A DNA stretch of 64,000 bases, from contig NZ_CP010427.1 of assembly GCF_000815225.1 (NCBI RefSeq), positions 806,001-870,000 of the forward strand, read 5' to 3'. Below the pieces are notes generated by a model that was given only the letters and a program-made list of their open reading frames with translations, searched no databases and was not told the origin of the DNA. The translations under genes were made by a program, and so were the position numbers. The first letter of the stretch is position 1; every line of letters starts with the position of its first letter. This stretch comes from Allofrancisella guangzhouensis (lineage in GTDB: Bacteria > Pseudomonadota > Gammaproteobacteria > Francisellales > Francisellaceae). Below, in pieces: positions 29,319 through 37,671 of the stretch.

Positions 29319-29477
29319 TTATAAGTGTATAGGTAAATGATCAGTCATATGATGTAAAAATGTAAATCCAGCAATAATAATGAAAATGCTAAACGCTATC
29401 ACTCCCCATCTACGATTAAACCAAGCTATGACCACAGAGACAAATAGAAATATGAAGCTAATTAAGATAGCAGGCAC
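29319..29477 (-). CDS. small membrane protein, DUF5993-like, partner of DsbB
   Basis: A 52-codon gene starts at GTG 29477 behind TAGGAG and reads VPAILISFIFLFVSVVIAWF then NRRWGVIAFSIFIIIAGFTF then LHHMTDHLPIHL. It has two hydrophobic helices with an LHHMTDHL end. It resembles the small DUF5993 proteins commonly found next to this dsbB subtype. Its stop is 11 bases before the dsbB start. It may assist DsbB; that is inferred from neighbourhood only. Confidence 0.65.
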   Translation of the reverse strand: MPAILISFIFLFVSVVIAWFNRRWGVIAFSIFIIIAGFTFLHHMTDHLPIHL

Positions 29478-29569
29478 AAGATTTCTCCTAATTTATATAT
29501 AAATACTAGGATAATATCACTTAACCTTTTTTAATACAATTTGCTGAAGTTAATTAGTTGACTTTAGTA

Positions 29570-30493
29570 CTAGAAAGTATATTTCATACCGCTATCTAGT
29601 ATCATAATAATGATATTATAATGTTTATCCACGGGTAGAGTTTTTAGAAGTTGTTTTGCTATGAGATAATTTGCACCACTACTATGCCCTGCATATATTC
29701 CTTGTTCTTTAGCTAAATCATCACAAGAGCTAAAAGCTTGAATATCACTAAATTGTATTACTTCATCAATATAAGATAAATCCATAGACTGGCAAAAAAC
29801 AGGATTGCCGGGCCCTTCTACTTTGTAGCTGTGTATATTCTCTTGTATAGGGTTACCATAAGTGAAAATATCATAGTAAACAGAACCTTTTGGATCAGGC
29901 ATTATTACTTTAGCTTCTGGGAAATATTCTTTGATTTTCTTAGCACATCCTGTAATAGTACCACCTGAGCCTCCAACAGTAATAAAATAATCTAGAGATA
30001 AATTATTTTTGGTAAAAAAATCTACAATTTCTTGACCAGTAGTTTCGTAGTGACAAAGTGTATTTAGCTTATTATCATATTGGTTAATTAATACACCGTC
30101 TACTTCTTTAGCTATTTGTTTAGCTCTATTAACGTAAAATTCAGGATCCTTGTAGTCAGAAGTATTTTTGCAAATCGTTAGCTTAGCACCTAATTTTTCA
30201 ATCATAGCTCTTTTAGTATGGCCAGTTTTCTCTGGGCAAGTTATATAGACTGGGTGGTTGTATAATTTACCTATAGCTGCTAAAGATGTTCCCATGTTTC
30301 CTGAGCTTGCTTCTATGATAGCTTGGTTAGATCTAAGTTGTTTGCTGCTGATTAGCTCTTGCACTATATATTTAGCTACGCGGTCTTTTATGCTGCCTGT
30401 AGGGTTTAGCCATTCACATTTGGCAAAAAGATAGTGTTTGTTATTGAATGCATTAAGCTTAATGATAGGAGTATCACCTATTAAAGATAACAT
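29570..30493 (-). CDS. PLP-dependent cysteine synthase / cystathionine beta-synthase family enzyme
   Basis: The protein belongs to fold type II PLP enzymes of the CysK/CysM/CBS group. It has the lysine motif PTGSIKDRVA (Lys37), the substrate loop EASSGNMGTSLA and the phosphate-binding GGSGGT. In CysK the substrate loop is usually TSGNTG, so the exact reaction is uncertain: cysteine synthase, cystathionine beta-synthase without regulatory domain, or a related beta-replacement enzyme. At 307 residues it is compact. No clear ribosome-binding site precedes its ATG, but a TGTTACAAT extended -10 lies upstream. Confidence 0.8.
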   Translation of the reverse strand: MLSLIGDTPIIKLNAFNNKHYLFAKCEWLNPTGSIKDRVAKYIVQELISSKQLRSNQAIIEASSGNMGTSLAAIGKLYNHPVYITCPEKTGHTKRAMIEKLGAKLTICKNTSDYKDPEFYVNRAKQIAKEVDGVLINQYDNKLNTLCHYETTGQEIVDFFTKNNLSLDYFITVGGSGGTITGCAKKIKEYFPEAKVIMPDPKGSVYYDIFTYGNPIQENIHSYKVEGPGNPVFCQSMDLSYIDEVIQFSDIQAFSSCDDLAKEQGIYAGHSSGANYLIAKQLLKTLPVDKHYNIIIMILDSGMKYTF

Positions 30494-30678
30494 TTTAATG
30501 AATACATTTTTTTAGGATTGAGACATTGTAACAAAATTTGTGTTATATTGGAGGACTATCTAAATATATTTTGATTAAAATAAGAAGAAAATTTATAAGA
30601 TGATCAAAAAGTTGTAATAATCTTTTGCTTAAATGTTAAAGAACTAAACAGTTTAAGTGTGTAGATTAAAATTATATG

Positions 30679-31713
30679 TCATTTTAGCCTACTTGTTACA
30701 TCTCCTACTAAATTTTTGTCCATTATAGAAATAGTTTTTACAGGCGTTCCCTCTTTTAAGTTAGCTTTATTTAGATCTACATATACTCTGTTACCTATTA
30801 AAGTATCGGTTATATATAGTTTATTTTCAGTTAGAGAGATTACACTTTTCCATTGAGTTGGCCATTTATCTAAAAGACCTGGGTTATTTAAACTTTCATC
30901 TTTATAACCTTTAGTAAAAGGGACAGATACGGAGTCCATAGCAGCAAATAGGTAGTTCACTGCTTGTTCTGAGGTTTCTGCTTCTGGTAAATTTTCATTT
31001 ATAAAGGATGTTCGTATAAATCTATATGCTGAATTAGCTCCTCCAGGAAGTTGGTCTATATTATAAAGATTAAGTTTTTTAGCTTTTTCTAAATTTTTAA
31101 GTTGTTGATTGTAGCTAGGCTCATTGCTAATAGCCTTAACATTTCTGTGTACAGTAATCTTTCCATCTATATACTCTACAAGAGCACTATCGCCAGTTTT
31201 ATCCTCGACCATGTAATGGATAGGTATATATGTCTCTTCACCAGTTATGTTTATAGGAGGGGTATATATTTGGTATTTACCTAAATCGTCTAATACTTCT
31301 TGTACACTTGTAAAATTTCCAAGGACATATCTTACCCAGAACAATCCATTTACTCCTGGTTTAGTTAAGTCTCTTTTGGGTTGTTTAGTATCACCTAAAT
31401 ACAAAAGGTGAACCGCAAGTCCTTTTTCATTTAGTCCTTCACCAGTTAGATTATTAAGATTGGTCTCATCAATGGATACATAGCCATATTTATTTGTCCA
31501 AGTTAGAGAATTATTTTTAAGCCCGCTATCTTGTTTTAAGCCCCTGGGGTATACTGTAAGGTTTGGTTGCAGATCTATGAATATATCCATAGTTCTAGCT
31601 GTATACATACCTGTTTTGCTTCCAAAATCATGGTTTAATTCGGAACATCCGAAACTGTAAGAGGCAATTAATATGCAAGAGCTTAAGATTAGGGAGGTAA
31701 TTAATTTCTTCAT
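30679..31713 (-). CDS. choloylglycine hydrolase family amidase, exported
   Basis: This Ntn-hydrolase family includes bile salt hydrolases, penicillin V acylases and acyl-homoserine-lactone acylases. A signal peptide (residues 1-22, ending ASYSFG) is followed directly by Cys23, which would become the N-terminal nucleophile after cleavage; the context lacks a lipobox, so it is probably not a lipoprotein. TARTMD and NEKGLAVHLLYL match family positions (Arg and Asp near the active site). At 344 residues the length fits. Substrate unknown; a periplasmic amide hydrolase is a safe call. It lies 36 bases after mnmE. Confidence 0.85.
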   Translation of the reverse strand: MKKLITSLILSSCILIASYSFGCSELNHDFGSKTGMYTARTMDIFIDLQPNLTVYPRGLKQDSGLKNNSLTWTNKYGYVSIDETNLNNLTGEGLNEKGLAVHLLYLGDTKQPKRDLTKPGVNGLFWVRYVLGNFTSVQEVLDDLGKYQIYTPPINITGEETYIPIHYMVEDKTGDSALVEYIDGKITVHRNVKAISNEPSYNQQLKNLEKAKKLNLYNIDQLPGGANSAYRFIRTSFINENLPEAETSEQAVNYLFAAMDSVSVPFTKGYKDESLNNPGLLDKWPTQWKSVISLTENKLYITDTLIGNRVYVDLNKANLKEGTPVKTISIMDKNLVGDVTSRLK

Positions 31714-31749
31714 TTATACTCTTCCTTGCAAAGATAAACAGTTAAAGTC

Positions 31750-33102
31750 TTATTTACCTATACAAAAACTTGAGAAAATCTCACCTAACAAATCATCAGA
31801 ACTGAATTCACCAGTTATAGAATTTAAATACTTTTGGACAATGAGTAACTCTTCGGCAAGAAGCTCTCCATTACCCAAAAATAATTGCTCTTTTGCTAAA
31901 TTGATATGTTCAAAAGCTTTATCAATCGCAGTTACATGTCTTTCTCTAGCTGTATAAATACTCTCATTTTGACTTATAAACCCGACTTTCTTAAGAATAC
32001 ACTCTTTTAGTTCATTAATACCAATATTTTTTTCAGCAGATATGTATATATGATTTTCGGTGTTCTCAGGGATCTTATTTAGCAGATCTACCTTATTGTG
32101 GACGTAAGTTATATCCATATCTTGAGGAATTTGGTTATAAAATTCAGGAATTATTTCCTTTATATCACTAAGTTTAACTTTATTATTTATATGATCATCT
32201 GTAACAAAAAGTATTTGGTCAGCTTCTTGAATTTTTTTTATAGCTCTTTTAATTCCTTCACTTTCTATAATATCATCACTACTTCTAAGGCCTGCTGTAT
32301 CAATGATATGCATTGGTACACCATTTATTTGTATATGCTCTTTTACAATGTCTCTAGTAGTGCCAGCTATGGAGGTTACAATAGCAGCCTCTTTACCAGC
32401 AAGAGCATTCAAGAGACTAGATTTACCAGCATTTGGTTTACCGACTAAAATTATAGTTATACCTTCAGAAAGTATAACACCTTGTTTACAACTGCTTTTA
32501 ACAGCCAGAATCGCTTTATAAATTTGTTCTAAGTTATTATGTATTTTTAGATCTTCTAAGAAATTTATTTCTTCTTCAGGAAAATCTATGGAGGCTTCGA
32601 CGTACATTCTTAGATAAATTAATTTCTCCAGAAGATTGTTTATTTCTCTAGAAAACTCTCCTTGCAGAGATTTGGCAGCAGATTTGGCAGCAAGTTCTGA
32701 TGAGGCATTAATTATGTCGGCTACTGCTTCAGCTTGGGCTAAATCAAGTTTGTTATTTAGAAAAGCTCTTTCTGTAAATTCACCAGCCTTTGCTATTCTT
32801 GCTCCATGATAAATAGCCGCTTTGATAATTAAATTAAGGATAAAAGGGTTTCCATGGGCTTGGATTTCAACGACATCTTCTCCTGTGTACGAGAAAGGAG
32901 AGTTAAAAAAAATTACAATACCATTGTCGATTATTTCATCTTGATGGTAAAGATTACAGAAAGTAGCATAACGGGGAATTAATTGTTTACGAGTAATTTT
33001 TTGACAGATGTTTAAGGAGTTTGTTCCAGAGATTCTTATAATTCCTATTCCACCTGTGCCTTGTGGAGTTGCTATTGCAACAATGGTATCTTTTGTTGAC
33101 AT
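31750..33102 (-). CDS. mnmE: tRNA uridine-5-carboxymethylaminomethyl modification GTPase MnmE
   Basis: MnmE with MnmG modifies the wobble uridine of several tRNAs. It has the N-terminal folate-binding domain, a helical domain, an inserted Ras-like G domain (G1 GKPNAGKSS, G3 DTAGLR, G4 HNKVD) and the conserved C-terminal CIGK with the catalytic Cys. The 450 residues are the usual length. A small membrane gene begins the unit upstream. Confidence 0.97.
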   Translation of the reverse strand: MSTKDTIVAIATPQGTGGIGIIRISGTNSLNICQKITRKQLIPRYATFCNLYHQDEIIDNGIVIFFNSPFSYTGEDVVEIQAHGNPFILNLIIKAAIYHGARIAKAGEFTERAFLNNKLDLAQAEAVADIINASSELAAKSAAKSLQGEFSREINNLLEKLIYLRMYVEASIDFPEEEINFLEDLKIHNNLEQIYKAILAVKSSCKQGVILSEGITIILVGKPNAGKSSLLNALAGKEAAIVTSIAGTTRDIVKEHIQINGVPMHIIDTAGLRSSDDIIESEGIKRAIKKIQEADQILFVTDDHINNKVKLSDIKEIIPEFYNQIPQDMDITYVHNKVDLLNKIPENTENHIYISAEKNIGINELKECILKKVGFISQNESIYTARERHVTAIDKAFEHINLAKEQLFLGNGELLAEELLIVQKYLNSITGEFSSDDLLGEIFSSFCIGK

Positions 33103-33106
33103 ATGA

Positions 33107-33355
33107 TTATTTTAAATTTTCTTGTTTGCTAAATGTACAGTCATTGGCTTGTTGGTCTATAACTCTACCTTTTTTAGTTTTAAATTGTCCAAAAAATTCT
33201 GGATTTTCTTTTATTGCTTTTCTACGTAAAAAAAATGAAAAAATCATTAAAAATATAAATAAAAAGACAAATAAAGGAGCAAATAATATGAAAGATATAA
33301 CAGCAGTAGCTATTAATCCTAAAGAGGTTAAAATTTGTTTGACATTATTGCTCAT
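33107..33355 (-). CDS. small inner-membrane protein, unknown function
   Basis: The 82-residue product has one long hydrophobic region (about residues 8-43) followed by a charged cytoplasmic tail (RRKAIKENPEFFGQFKTKKG). No family is recognised. It ends 4 bases before mnmE and so is likely its co-transcribed leader gene. I consider it real because of position and membrane-protein composition. Confidence 0.55.
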   Translation of the reverse strand: MSNNVKQILTSLGLIATAVISFILFAPLFVFLFIFLMIFSFFLRRKAIKENPEFFGQFKTKKGRVIDQQANDCTFSKQENLK

Positions 33356-33479
33356 TGCTTTTATTTGAAGTGTTTAACTTGTATAATATAAGTACTAGTA
33401 TATCATTTTGGTGATTATTAAAACAAGGCTGCTACACCAAACAAACAGCAGGCTCAATATTTCAATCGTGGAGGTTTAA

Positions 33480-33776
33480 ATGGATATTCAAATTACAGGT
33501 AGGCATGTGGAAGTTACTGATTCAATTAAAAAATATGTTGGTGAAAAAATTGGTAAAGTTGGACACTATTTTGACAATATCACATCAACAAAAGTGATTT
33601 TAGCTGTTGAAAAAGAAAATCAAGTAGCTGAAGCTATCGTTACAGTCCCTGGTAGTGAGTTTGTAGCAAAAGCTGAAAATAAAGATTTATACACAGCTAT
33701 AGACATGTTAGAAGCTAAATTAGCTCGTCAACTTAAAAAGCATAAAGATAAACTTAAATGCAACCACGGAGAGTAA
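33480..33776 (+). CDS. hpf: ribosome hibernation promoting factor
   Basis: This 98-residue protein is of the short HPF/YfiA type, which binds the 30S decoding centre and helps form inactive 100S ribosomes. It begins [31 protein letters not shown], followed by the central strand and an [18 protein letters not shown] basic helix. A GTGGAGG ribosome-binding site is close upstream. It is followed 27 bases later by ptsN, an order also seen near rpoN in many proteobacteria, although rpoN is absent here. Confidence 0.93.
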   Translation: MDIQITGRHVEVTDSIKKYVGEKIGKVGHYFDNITSTKVILAVEKENQVAEAIVTVPGSEFVAKAENKDLYTAIDMLEAKLARQLKKHKDKLKCNHGE

Positions 33777-33803
33777 GTCCTTCTAGATACTTATTCTTTT
33801 CTT

Positions 33804-34268
33804 ATGAATTTAAATGCTCTTATAGATAGAAAAAATATTGTTTTGAATCTCAATATTGAATCTAAAAAAAGATTAATTGAGTTTTTCGCTAATAGGCTTG
33901 CTGATGCTCATCCTGAGGTTGATGAAGATAAGGTAATTAGTGGTATTTATCAACGGGAACGGATAGGTAATACTTATATAGGTAAAAATATTTATATTCC
34001 CCATTGTAGAGTTGAAGGGTTGAGCACTACTAAAATAGTTATTGCTACCTTAAAAAATAGCTATTATGATGATACGATTAGTGAAGAAATTAAGATAGCT
34101 GTTAGTGTGTTTTTTCCTTATAAAATTTCAAAGATTCATATGGAACTTCTTAAGCAACTAGCACTTTATCTAAAGTCACCTCAAACACAAAAATACTTTG
34201 AAGAAGCTGATAGTGCTGATACGTTATATAAATTAATCGTTAAAAATGATGGTGATCCAATTTGCTAA
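33804..34268 (+). CDS. ptsN: PTS IIA-like nitrogen regulatory protein
   Basis: PtsN (EIIA-Ntr) is the final phosphoacceptor of the regulatory nitrogen PTS. The predicted phosphorylated His67 lies in NIYIPHCRVEG. The 154 residues form a single IIA fructose/mannitol-type domain. It overlaps trmJ by 7 bases, so translation is probably coupled. No PTS sugar permease is near, which fits a regulatory role. Confidence 0.9.
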   Translation: MNLNALIDRKNIVLNLNIESKKRLIEFFANRLADAHPEVDEDKVISGIYQRERIGNTYIGKNIYIPHCRVEGLSTTKIVIATLKNSYYDDTISEEIKIAVSVFFPYKISKIHMELLKQLALYLKSPQTQKYFEEADSADTLYKLIVKNDGDPIC

Positions 34269-34996
34269 ATAATATTCGAATAATTTTAGTTGAACCGTCG
34301 CATAGTGGTAACATTGGCTCTACTGCAAGAGCTATGTTGAATATGGGGTTAACAAACTTGTGGTTAGTTAACCCTAAGAAAGAAATTGATGAGGAAGCAA
34401 AAGCATTGGCATGTCACGCTGTAGAGGTTATAAATAATGCTAAAACAGTAAAAACTTTGGTAGAAGCTTTAGACAGGATAGACTATGTTGTTGGTACTAG
34501 TGCTAGAGTTAGACGAGTGTCTTTGCCAATAGAGCCTATATCAAAAGTGGCTAGTAACATTTTGAATAAGATAAAAACTTCTAATCACAAAATAGCTATA
34601 CTCTTTGGTAGAGAAAGAACAGGTTTATTAAATGAAGAATTGCTTATGAGTAATGTCCAGGCATATATACCTTCTAATGAAGGATATACATCATTAAATC
34701 TGGCTCAAGCAGTTCAAATTGTAGCTTATGAGATATATAAGCAAGCTACTGATATTTTAGATTTAAAAGACGTACCAGAATATACTCATTTGCATAAAAA
34801 AGCATCTGCAAAAGAGTTGCAGGGACTTTATAAGCACATTGAAGAAACAATGATTAACACGGGATTTTTAGATAAAAATAAACCTGGGCATGTTATAGAT
34901 AAGGTTAAAAGACTTTTTCAAAGAAATGAATTAGAAAGTCAAGAAGTAAATATTTTGCGTGGCTTTTTAAGCTCTATAAAAACTGGTGATACATAA
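34262..34996 (+). CDS. trmJ: tRNA (cytidine/uridine-2'-O-)-methyltransferase TrmJ
   Basis: TrmJ methylates the ribose at position 32 of tRNAs. It belongs to the SPOUT class: the N-terminal IRIILVEPSHSGNIGSTARAMLNMGLTNLWLVNP and later ALLFGRERTGLLNEEL-like stretch (here AILFGRERTGLLNEEL) and SLNLAQAVQIVAYE form the knotted SAM site. The 244 residues match. Its start is TTG at 34262, within ptsN. Confidence 0.93.
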   Translation: MLNNIRIILVEPSHSGNIGSTARAMLNMGLTNLWLVNPKKEIDEEAKALACHAVEVINNAKTVKTLVEALDRIDYVVGTSARVRRVSLPIEPISKVASNILNKIKTSNHKIAILFGRERTGLLNEELLMSNVQAYIPSNEGYTSLNLAQAVQIVAYEIYKQATDILDLKDVPEYTHLHKKASAKELQGLYKHIEETMINTGFLDKNKPGHVIDKVKRLFQRNELESQEVNILRGFLSSIKTGDT

Positions 34997-34997
34997 G

Positions 34998-35567
34998 ATG
35001 ATTATACTAGGTATTGATGAAGCTGGCCGTGGTCCACTATCTGGACCTGTTATTGTAGCTGGGGTTATCCTTGATCTAGATAGACCCATAGTGGGTTTAA
35101 CAGATTCTAAAAAAATAAGTAGCAAAAAAAGAGAAATGCTTGCCTTAGAGATAATTACCAAAGCCAAAGCTTATTCAATTATAGAGATCTCTGTTAAAGA
35201 GATAGATCAGCTGAATATACTTCAAGCAACTTTGTACGGGATGAAAAAAGTGGCAGATGATTTGAAAAACAAATTTGAGAAGATATTGGTTGATGGTAAT
35301 AAGCTACCAAATTGGCAGTATAATTCTGAAGCTGTTGTAAAAGGGGATTCTAAAATTCCAGAGATTTCTGCTGCCTCAATATTAGCTAAAGTACATAGAG
35401 ATAGCGTATGTTTTGAGCATGAAAAGATGTATCCAGAATACGGTTTTGCTAAACACAAAGGGTACCCGACTAAAGAACATTTAGAAAGTATTCAGAAGTT
35501 TGGAGTATTGGAAATTCATAGAAAAAGCTATAAACCTATAGCAAATATTTTAGAAATAAAAGATTAA
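34998..35567 (+). CDS. rnhB: ribonuclease HII
   Basis: RNase HII removes ribonucleotides from DNA. The motif IILGIDEAGRGPLSGPV carries Asp7 and Glu8 of the DEDD metal site, and IPEISAASILAKVHRD with KHKGYPTKEH follows. I take ATG at 34998, one base after the trmJ stop, rather than the GTG at 34986 inside trmJ, because family proteins begin close to this point. Length is 189 residues. Confidence 0.95.
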   Translation: MIILGIDEAGRGPLSGPVIVAGVILDLDRPIVGLTDSKKISSKKREMLALEIITKAKAYSIIEISVKEIDQLNILQATLYGMKKVADDLKNKFEKILVDGNKLPNWQYNSEAVVKGDSKIPEISAASILAKVHRDSVCFEHEKMYPEYGFAKHKGYPTKEHLESIQKFGVLEIHRKSYKPIANILEIKD

Positions 35568-35604
35568 AGTTTTAAATTTGTAAAATTACTTATAAGTTAA
35601 ATCA

Positions 35605-36018
35605 TCAATCTAGAGTTATAACGTTGTCATGTGAAAAAGAGTTTTTACCTATTTTGCTAGGGTTAATTGAATCATCGTCCTCACCTTCGTTAACATTAAT
35701 GCCATAACCAAATTCACGAGCATATATGCCTTGCTCAGTCTCTCTAGAAAATACTTCTAGTACTGATTCTATAGGTATTACCACTAACATAGGTTGACCA
35801 TCAAATGTAGCATCAAAAGAAATCTTCTGGTCATCTATATGAAAGTTCTGGATAGCTTGTGGTGATAAATCAAGCAGTATTTTTTTATCTTCATCAATGT
35901 AATTAGTCGGTACTATAACGTTGTCATATTCAGTATCTACTAGCACATATGGGGTAAACCCATGATCTATTAGCCAGTTGTATGTTGCCTTAATTATATA
36001 GGCTCTGAGCATCGCCAT
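35605..36018 (-). CDS. mglB: MglB, SspB-like regulator/adaptor
   Basis: The 137-residue protein matches stringent starvation protein B, whose E. coli version delivers ssrA-tagged proteins to ClpXP. It has the SspB core (LRAYIIKATYNWLIDHGFTPYVLVD) and an acidic low-complexity linker ending in a short conserved-looking tail. In Francisella this gene follows mglA and is called mglB. I choose ATG 36018, placed directly after the mglA stop with a GGAG site inside mglA, over the longer frame. Its presence with ClpX in this window is notable but adaptor function is not proven here. Confidence 0.9.
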   Translation of the reverse strand: MAMLRAYIIKATYNWLIDHGFTPYVLVDTEYDNVIVPTNYIDEDKKILLDLSPQAIQNFHIDDQKISFDATFDGQPMLVVIPIESVLEVFSRETEQGIYAREFGYGINVNEGEDDDSINPSKIGKNSFSHDNVITLD

Positions 36019-36019
36019 A

Positions 36020-36634
36020 TTAAGCTCCATTTTTAACAGTTTTAACAAAATTTGGTTCATTAAAAAGAGCTTTAATCTCTTTAATGATATTTTTATCTTT
36101 AGTTGGGATAGCTATTTTCAGTTTGATAAAATAATAAAAAACAAAAGTCATAATAAGAGTCAAAACATTTATATTTTGAGAGTCAGGGTTGCTTTCAGCA
36201 TTTACTTCTTTCTCATTCATAATTGCTTTATACGTTCTGATAAGATCTTTTTGCATGATTTTTTTTATTTCATCAGCTTGTTCTTGATCCAAGTCAAGTT
36301 CGCACAACTTATTAATATTTTGAAGCAAACTTTTATTTACATGTTCCAGTAGTATTCGAGCATTAGCTCGTTGTTTCGGAAATACAGGAAACATAGGTGG
36401 AAAAGGGTATAAATCCTCTATAGCTTCTATAATAACTCCCAATCTGTACACAGCAAAGTCTTCCGTAGTTAACGTGGGGATATTGCCGTTGGGGGTTATA
36501 ATATTTAGCTCTTCCAAATGTTTAGAGTTTTTCTCATCTGAAACATCTATAAATTTAGCATTAGCTCCTTTTATAAGAAGGATCATGCGCACTATATCAC
36601 TATAGATATCATTCTTTTTTGTGTATAAAACCAA
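36020..36634 (-). CDS. mglA: MglA, SspA-family transcriptional regulator
   Basis: MglA is a glutathione-transferase-fold protein of 205 residues (204 here) that in Francisella forms a heterodimer with SspA, binds RNA polymerase, and with ppGpp and PigR activates the pathogenicity island and many other genes. The protein starts MVLYTKKNDIYSDIVRMILLIKGA and contains PNGNIPTLTTEDFAVYRLGVIIEAIEDLYPFPPMFPVFPKQRANARILLEHV. This fits MglA as I remember it. The other paralogue, SspA, is not in the window. The rplM-rpsI-mglA-mglB order matches Francisella. Confidence 0.88.
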   Translation of the reverse strand: MVLYTKKNDIYSDIVRMILLIKGANAKFIDVSDEKNSKHLEELNIITPNGNIPTLTTEDFAVYRLGVIIEAIEDLYPFPPMFPVFPKQRANARILLEHVNKSLLQNINKLCELDLDQEQADEIKKIMQKDLIRTYKAIMNEKEVNAESNPDSQNINVLTLIMTFVFYYFIKLKIAIPTKDKNIIKEIKALFNEPNFVKTVKNGA

Positions 36635-36693
36635 AGTTTTAACCTCCTAGTAGATAAAAAGAATAATAGATAAAAGTATAATATAAAGATATA

Positions 36694-37083
36694 TTAACGC
36701 TTAGAGAACTGTCTTCTTCTACGAGCTTTTCTAAGACCAAATTTCTTACGCTCAACTTTACGTGAATCACGAGTTACGAACCCTGCTTGGCGCAAAGTTG
36801 GCTTTAAAGCCTCATCAAACTCTATAAGAGCCCTAGTAACACCTAGACGTATAGCACCTGCTTGACCAGTTGATCCACCACCTTTTACAGTTACTTTAAA
36901 ATCAAAGTTATCAACATTGTCTGTTAATTCTAAAGGCTGTTTAACGATCATACAATCTGTTTCACGACATAAGTATTGTTCTAATGGAAGACCATTAACA
37001 ATAAATTGACCAGTACCTTTTTTCATAAATACACGAGCTACAGAGCTTTTGCGACGACCTGTACCATAATTATATTCTGACAT
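36694..37083 (-). CDS. rpsI: 30S ribosomal protein S9
   Basis: S9 is a small-subunit protein whose C-terminal tail reaches the P-site tRNA. The 129-residue sequence begins [19 protein letters not shown] and ends with the basic [12 protein letters not shown], whose terminal Lys-Arg is typical. I take the ATG at 37083 because the AAGG ribosome-binding site is at proper distance only for this start. It follows rplM by 15 bases. Confidence 0.98.
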   Translation of the reverse strand: MSEYNYGTGRRKSSVARVFMKKGTGQFIVNGLPLEQYLCRETDCMIVKQPLELTDNVDNFDFKVTVKGGGSTGQAGAIRLGVTRALIEFDEALKPTLRQAGFVTRDSRKVERKKFGLRKARRRRQFSKR

Positions 37084-37098
37084 TTTTACCATCCTTTG

Positions 37099-37527
37099 TT
37101 AAATATTGTGAGCTTTAGGTTGTTGAGCTGTATGTGGGTGATTCTCTCCAGCATATACTTTTAGTTTCTTAAGCATAGTGCGGCCTAAAGGATTACTTGA
37201 TATCATTCCTTTAACAGCTGTTTTAATGGCTCTTTCTGGATGAGTTGCTATTAACTTTTCAAAAGATATAGACTTAATTCCACCGATGTAGCCAGTGTGG
37301 TGGTGATAAATCTTTGTTTTTCTTTTGTTGCCAGTTACAGCTACTTTTTCAGCATTTATAATAATAACATAATCACCAATATCCATGTGCGGAGTGTATT
37401 CTGGTTTATTCTTACCTCTTAGGATTTTAGCTACTTCTGTAGCAAGGCGACCTAAGGTTTTACCTGTAGCATCAATCAAAAGCCATTCTCTTTTGATATC
37501 TGATGGTTTTGCAGTAAACGTTTTCAT
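37099..37527 (-). CDS. rplM: 50S ribosomal protein L13
   Basis: L13 is an early assembly protein of the large subunit. The 142 residues include [33 protein letters not shown] and the signature [14 protein letters not shown]. rplM-rpsI is a universal bacterial pair and here leads into mglA-mglB, so virulence regulators may be transcribed with ribosomal protein genes. Confidence 0.98.
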   Translation of the reverse strand: MKTFTAKPSDIKREWLLIDATGKTLGRLATEVAKILRGKNKPEYTPHMDIGDYVIIINAEKVAVTGNKRKTKIYHHHTGYIGGIKSISFEKLIATHPERAIKTAVKGMISSNPLGRTMLKKLKVYAGENHPHTAQQPKAHNI

Positions 37528-37671
37528 CTTTATTCCTATTTTATTGTTGTAAATTACTCAGTTTTCGCAAAAAATTGTTTCAGCAAGTTGCTTATAACTC
37601 ACTAAAATCTAGCGTACTAGTTTAAATTTTAAGCAGTGTATATGATATATTTTTATTTGCAAATAATCAAA

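Noticed and set aside
33356-33479. Possible riboswitch or hairpin leader before hpf
   Set aside because: A weak CTGCT/AGCAG pairing exists, but it matches no leader family I know and a good ribosome-binding site is accessible.
36020-36634. Call as SspA instead of MglA
   Set aside because: The protein is SspA-family, but the neighbouring SspB-like gene, the rplM-rpsI context and the remembered MglA sequence fit MglA better. The Francisella SspA gene lies elsewhere.
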